Of a stretch of 60,232 nucleotides of DNA, positions 56,950-60,232 are shown piece after piece. Where the stretch lies: assembly GCA_024644515.1 (NCBI GenBank), contig JAHEHN010000002.1, forward strand, positions 1 through 60,232. Reading direction: 5' to 3'. The DNA is from Gammaproteobacteria bacterium (GTDB lineage: Bacteria > Pseudomonadota > Gammaproteobacteria > Pseudomonadales > Pseudohongiellaceae). The notes below the pieces were generated by a model that did no database searches, had not been told where the DNA came from, and worked only from the letters and a program-made list of their open reading frames with translations. How positions within the stretch are numbered: position 1 is the first letter of the stretch; each line of letters opens with the position of its first letter. A program made the position numbers and the translations under genes.

Positions 56950-57288
56950 TTATTCCAGTCGTGCCAGGGCTTGCTGAGCCCGCGCGTTTCCTCTGGCGGC
57001 TGACTCGCGGTACCAGCGCAGGGCTTCATTTAAATCTTTATCAACGCCACGACCGTTTTCATACATACGACCCAGTTGCCATTGCGGAATAGCATCACCG
57101 CCAGCGGCCGCCTGCAACCACCAATACACAGCTTGCGCATCATCCTGCCTGACGCCGGTACCGGATTCATAGATATTGCCCATGTTGTGTTGTGCCAGAG
57201 TATTTCCAAGCAAGGCCGCACGCTGATACCAGCTGGCAGCTACTGCAGCATTTTTATTTTTACCCAGGTAAAAGTGGTCTGGTAGCAC
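56950..57288 (-). pseudogene. Sel1-repeat protein, 5' end lost
   Basis: The frame encodes about three Sel1 repeats: [20 protein letters not shown], then [20 protein letters not shown], then GRGVDKDLNEALRWYRESAA. Real homology appears to start near residue 9 ([10 protein letters not shown]). The only start is a GTG at 57288 inside what is gcvP sequence on the other strand, with a stop four codons further up. No signal peptide remains, though periplasmic Sel1 proteins need one. I read it as a C-terminal remnant cut by a deletion whose edge is about 57262-57280. Confidence 0.75.
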
Positions 57289-57734
57289 ACGGGTGCATTA
57301 TCGATCTGCGTCCATTGAAAGCAGCCAATGGTATCAGCGTGGAAGAAGTCGCCAAGCATCTGATGGATTTTGGTTTTCATGCGCCCACCATGTCTTTCCC
57401 GATAGCCGGTACCTTGATGATTGAACCTACTGAAAGTGAATCTAAAATGGAGCTGTATAGGTTTATCGACGCCATGATCCTGATTCGACAGCAGATTGCT
57501 GCGGTTGAATCCCGTGACATGGATGCGACCAACAATCCTCTGAAGCATGCACCTCATACTCTGCGTGACATTATTTTTGAAGAATGGGATCGTCCCTGTA
57601 GCAAAGAACAGGGCGCCTTTCCGGCGCACTGGTTGATCTAGGCCAAGTACTGGCCTACGGTTAACCGTGTTGACAATGTTTATGGCGACCGTAATCTGAT
57701 CTGTTCCTGTCCTCCACTTGAAGACTATATGTAG
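57276..57734 (+). pseudogene. gcvP: 3' remnant of glycine dehydrogenase (gcvP) with in-frame stop
   Basis: From about 57277 the frame reads [39 protein letters not shown] and [20 protein letters not shown], the unmistakable C-terminal end of GcvP (about 955 residues whole). After AHWLI comes TAG (57639-57641). The frame continues as [20 protein letters not shown] then [10 protein letters not shown] to TAG at 57734, exactly as in intact GcvP. So the last roughly 150 codons survive with one nonsense codon, and about 800 N-terminal codons are gone. VAHEC of homologues is VAHGC here. The upstream edge abuts the truncated Sel1 gene. Confidence 0.9.
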
Positions 57735-57739
57735 GAACT

Positions 57740-57760
57740 GGATGCAGGATGTAGGATTCA
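57740..57760. repeat. heptamer tandem repeat (GGATGYA)3
   Basis: Three 7-base units, GGATGCA, GGATGTA, GGATTCA, five bases after the final stop of the gcvP remnant. The unit sequence differs from the CAAG/CTTG arrays, but period and position right after a gene end are the same. Confidence 0.6.
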
Positions 57761-57848
57761 AGTAGAATTGCGAGGACTTATTTGTAGCTCAATTCAGTAC
57801 AATCTGTTTTTATAAAACTCTGTAGTGATTTACAGATAATATTTCGAT

Positions 57849-57881
57849 ACCCGGAGAAAGCTGAAAAGTGAGTAACCGGGT
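57849..57881 (+). promoter_or_regulatory. inverted repeat in the symporter 5' leader
   Basis: ACCCGG (57849-57854) and CCGGGT (57876-57881) are perfect complements around 21 bases, 27 bases before the GTG start of the AGCS symporter. I looked for the conserved core of a glycine riboswitch and did not find it. The hairpin could affect translation; the role is inferred from place only. Confidence 0.3.
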
Positions 57882-57907
57882 TTATCAATTTAGCATGGGA
57901 GAAGTGT

Positions 57908-59566
57908 GTGGACAGTTTTAATAATATTTTACTTGGCCTGGATAGTCTTCTGGGCTCGTCTCCCTGGTTTCCTTTTGTTCTGCTTGGGGTCGGAATGTTC
58001 TTTACTGTCTATTTGGGTTTTCCCCAGATTCGATTTTTCAAACATGCCTGGATTGTGCTGCGTGGTAAAAATGAAAGAGACAATGCTCCTGGTGATACCT
58101 CTCACTTCCAGGCATTAAGCCTAGCGCTGTCCGGGACCATCGGCACCGGAAATATCGGTGGTGTTGGCCTGGCTATTTATATAGGAGGCCCGGCAGCCCT
58201 GTTCTGGATGTGGATGACCGCCTTTCTGGGTATGGCTACCAAACTTACCGAAGTGACCCTGTCCCATAAATACCGCGTCGTAGCAGAGAATGGCACCATG
58301 GCCGGTGGGCCCATGTATTACATGGAACGTGGTTTGAAGATGCACTGGCTGGCTATATTTTTTGCCATCGCCACTATTTTTAGTTCCTTTGGTACCGGCA
58401 ACATGCCGCAAATAAATAATATTGCCTTGAGTGTACAGTCTACCTTTTCCATTGCACCCATTATCACTGGCGCTGTTCTTGCGGTGATACTGGGCCTGGT
58501 TATCGTTGGCGGCATTCAGCGTATCAAAATAGTTGCCGCTACCCTGGTTCCCTCTATGGCAGCTTTATACCTAGTGGGTGCGTTATCGGTAATATTGGTT
58601 AATTACGAGAATATTATTCCTTCATTCGGGGCGGTCTTTGGAGGGGTCTTTAATGGCACGTCTGCCGTTGGCGGATTCCTTGGCGCCAGCTTTGCCTTTG
58701 CTTTCAGTCGTGGCGTCAATCGCGGACTGTTCTCTAACGAAGCGGGTCAGGGTTCAGCGCCTATTGCCCATGCTTCAGCCCGTGCAGACGAACCTGTATC
58801 TGAAGGCATGGTGTCTTTGCTGGAACCCTTTATTGATACCATCGTGATCTGTACCCTGACCGGACTGGTGATTCTTTCATCAGGCGCCTGGATCAACAAG
58901 TACGAGAATGAATTCCAGTCTGCAGATATGGCAATTCTCGAGGGCGTTTACTCTGATCAGGATGAAGCTGATCAGGCTGCTTTATACAGTTACCTGATGC
59001 AGGATAGCGACACAACAGTATCCGCATTCAATGGCGACATGCAGGTAGTCAACGGTGCTGTAATAAACACTGGTGATTTCACCATGCTGCATGCCAGATC
59101 AGTGGCTGAAGATATTGTTATAACCGAAAACGGCGCACACTATAGCGGTTCCGTGCCGGTTGTTGATGGCGCCATTAGCCAGGAGGGAATAACAGTTACC
59201 GGCAAGTCTCTGGTGCATTCCTCTGCATTAACAACGATTGCCTTCAGCTATGGGCTATTTGGTGATTTTGGTCCGTACATTGTGACTTTTTCTCTGGTGC
59301 TGTTTGCATTTTCCACGGCTATCGCCTGGTCCTACTATGGAGACCGCGCAGTCATTTATCTTGTTGGTTTTAAATGGGTGCTGCCATACCGGCTGGTTTA
59401 TTGTCTTGGATTTTTTATCGCCTCATTTGCGGACACCACCATTGTCTGGAATTTTGCCGCGGTGTCTGTGGTATTGATGGCGCTACCAAACCTGTTTGGA
59501 ATTTTTCTATTGCGCAAGGAAATGAAAACCCTGGTAAATGATTACCAGGAATCCCAAATGAAATAG
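57908..59566 (+). CDS. AGCS-family alanine/glycine:cation symporter
   Basis: 552 residues from GTG 57908 behind GGGAG. About ten membrane helices. Family motifs are [20 protein letters not shown] (about 76-95), [40 protein letters not shown] with the following [10 protein letters not shown], and a C-terminal [20 protein letters not shown]. The protein is longer than the usual 450-500 because of an insertion of about 100 residues (about 330-435), polar, Asp/Ser/Thr-rich and beta-like, between helices. It imports alanine or glycine with Na+ or H+. In the ancestor it lay beside gcvP, which suggests glycine as substrate. Confidence 0.9.
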   Translation: MDSFNNILLGLDSLLGSSPWFPFVLLGVGMFFTVYLGFPQIRFFKHAWIVLRGKNERDNAPGDTSHFQALSLALSGTIGTGNIGGVGLAIYIGGPAALFWMWMTAFLGMATKLTEVTLSHKYRVVAENGTMAGGPMYYMERGLKMHWLAIFFAIATIFSSFGTGNMPQINNIALSVQSTFSIAPIITGAVLAVILGLVIVGGIQRIKIVAATLVPSMAALYLVGALSVILVNYENIIPSFGAVFGGVFNGTSAVGGFLGASFAFAFSRGVNRGLFSNEAGQGSAPIAHASARADEPVSEGMVSLLEPFIDTIVICTLTGLVILSSGAWINKYENEFQSADMAILEGVYSDQDEADQAALYSYLMQDSDTTVSAFNGDMQVVNGAVINTGDFTMLHARSVAEDIVITENGAHYSGSVPVVDGAISQEGITVTGKSLVHSSALTTIAFSYGLFGDFGPYIVTFSLVLFAFSTAIAWSYYGDRAVIYLVGFKWVLPYRLVYCLGFFIASFADTTIVWNFAAVSVVLMALPNLFGIFLLRKEMKTLVNDYQESQMK

Positions 59567-59604
59567 TTAATATTTCAACGCATCAGGAAATATATATTGA
59601 AGCA

Positions 59605-59640
59605 GCAAACATTGCCAAATATTCGTTTGGCAATGTTTGC
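59605..59640. terminator. perfect 15-bp hairpin after the symporter gene
   Basis: GCAAACATTGCCAAA (59605-59619) and TTTGGCAATGTTTGC (59626-59640) pair perfectly around TATTCG. It lies 38 bases after the symporter stop. No T-run follows on the plus strand, so it may be a terminator, an mRNA-stabilising 3' hairpin or a protein-binding palindrome. Confidence 0.5.
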
Positions 59641-59969
59641 GAACCTTGTTGGCCCCTAAGTAAATAGTGGCTAGTACTCTTTCTTGTGTTCTCTTAAGTT
59701 CTGCATACCTTTGTCATAAACTCTTCGTTAAAACTGCGACTATTACATCCATTCATTCTCTGGCTGGTATCGCGGTGCAGCATAAAATAATCAAGGCGTG
59801 GAAAAATAAAAATAACTTTTGATCAATTTTTCAAGGTGGATTACTCTGGTTTGCGTTTAAAATTAAAGCAACTATTTGCACTAATTTGATGCAAAAATAG
59901 TAAAGTTATTAATTTTCAAATATATAATTTAATCTATAAATACATTTTTGCTCTAAAAAAGGAAAAAGT

Positions 59970-60005
59970 AAAAAATAAAAATAAAAATAAAAATAAAAAT
60001 AAAAA
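59970..60005. repeat. A-rich hexamer tandem repeat (AAAAAT)n
   Basis: The stretch repeats A5-T about six times with near-perfect regularity, flanked by further A-rich sequence. Six-base phasing of A-tracts is about half a helical turn, so it would be stiff rather than strongly curved. Such tracts are prone to length change. Confidence 0.8.
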
Positions 60006-60232
60006 GAAAGTATTTATAAAGACACTGTTCAACGTATCAAAAGCATAGATGGGGAAGACGGGAAAGCGATGAAAGCGAGGGGGAAAAGAAAAAGGAATTT
60101 CGCAAAATAGAACGGAAGCAGATTTACAAAAATAAAAAAAGTGCTCATTTAAAATTAGAGCAACTGGTAATAGCAACTGTATATAGCCGCCAGCTCACAA
60201 CTGGCTATAAACCGGGATGCATTTATCGTCAG

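Larger units (their letters stand above)
59567..60232. other. gene-free AT-rich region at the window end
   Basis: 666 bases without a convincing gene. An 80-codon minus-strand frame (59934-60176) comes from the A-rich tract and is rejected. The region holds a 15-base-pair hairpin (59605-59640), an 18-base direct repeat with one mismatch (59856-59873 and 60148-60165), a tract of tandem AAAAAT-type hexamers (about 59970-60005) and a short inverted repeat TATAGCC...GGCTATA (60182-60209). It probably contains the promoter of a gene to the right. Confidence 0.6.

Noticed and set aside
57240-57761. 173-codon minus-strand frame opposite the gcvP remnant
   Set aside because: It is the shadow of gcvP sequence, whose plus-strand reading is clearly homologous to the GcvP C-terminus.
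57735-57907. Possible glycine riboswitch before the symporter
   Set aside because: The conserved core of the glycine aptamer is not visible; only a simple 6-base inverted repeat was found.
59934-60176. 80-codon minus-strand frame rich in Phe and Leu
   Set aside because: Produced by translating the A-rich hexamer tract; the Leu/Phe run is an artefact of the repeat.

Overview
The window is a stretch of chromosome from a free-living gammaproteobacterium of moderate GC with AT-rich intergenic DNA. Gene order follows Pseudomonas-type synteny in several blocks: hemW-rdgB-DUF4426-metW-metX-yggT-proC-yggS-pilT, ruvX-yqgE-tonB-gshB, lptM-lysA-dapF-DUF484, hemC-hemD-hemX-hemY, ubiD-rho-trxA-hemB, rsd/algQ-dsbB. 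Na+-coupled transporters (MadLM, an AGCS symporter) and an ArsM-like methyltransferase suggest a marine relative of the Cellvibrionales. That placement is inference; no rRNA or tRNA gene is present to test it.

Layout. 1-1.9 kb: two GNAT acetyltransferases, a small membrane protein and a secreted protein. 2.1-4.8 kb: malonate uptake (madL, madM) and activation (matB-like). 4.8-10.6 kb: small membrane proteins, metY, an aldehyde dehydrogenase, two uncharacterised genes and an RlpA-like lipoprotein gene with a disturbed 5' end. 10.7-16.9 kb: ilvD, argA, argE, phhB, a PaaI thioesterase and an ElyC/YdcF protein. 17.0-18.2 kb: an Fnr/Anr oxygen sensor and, behind a near-perfect FNR box, a LigA-like small protein. 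18.3-24.7 kb: the hemW to yggS block on the minus strand. 24.8-25.8 kb: pilT, interrupted by one in-frame stop. 25.9-28.9 kb: ruvX, yqgE, tonB, gshB. 29.1-33.5 kb: a membrane protein, a 1025-residue three-domain glycosyltransferase and a DUF484 gene. 33.5-38.7 kb: dapF, lysA, lptM, cyaY, an MscS channel and argH. 38.9-43.2 kb: hemC-hemD-hemX-hemY. 43.3-48.0 kb: ubiD, rho, trxA, hemB. 48.2-51.7 kb: a TVP38-FAD oxidoreductase fusion followed by an ArsM-like gene. 51.7-56.9 kb: rsd, dsbB, gshA, hslR, yrfG, cysQ. 56.9-57.7 kb: a deletion scar joining a headless Sel1 gene to a headless gcvP. 57.9-59.6 kb: an AGCS amino-acid symporter, then 666 bases with no gene.

Pathways represented are tetrapyrrole synthesis (hemB, C, D, X, Y and hemW), methionine (metX, metW, metY), arginine (argA, E, H), lysine (dapF, lysA), branched-chain amino acids (ilvD), proline (proC) and glutathione (gshA, gshB). 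The main surprises are the number of damaged or unusually started genes (pilT, rlpA, fnr, ruvX, gcvP, sel1), a family of 7-base tandem repeats placed just after gene ends, and the TVP38-FAD/ArsM-like pair. I did not find a CRISPR array, prophage, transposase or an obvious new defence system.
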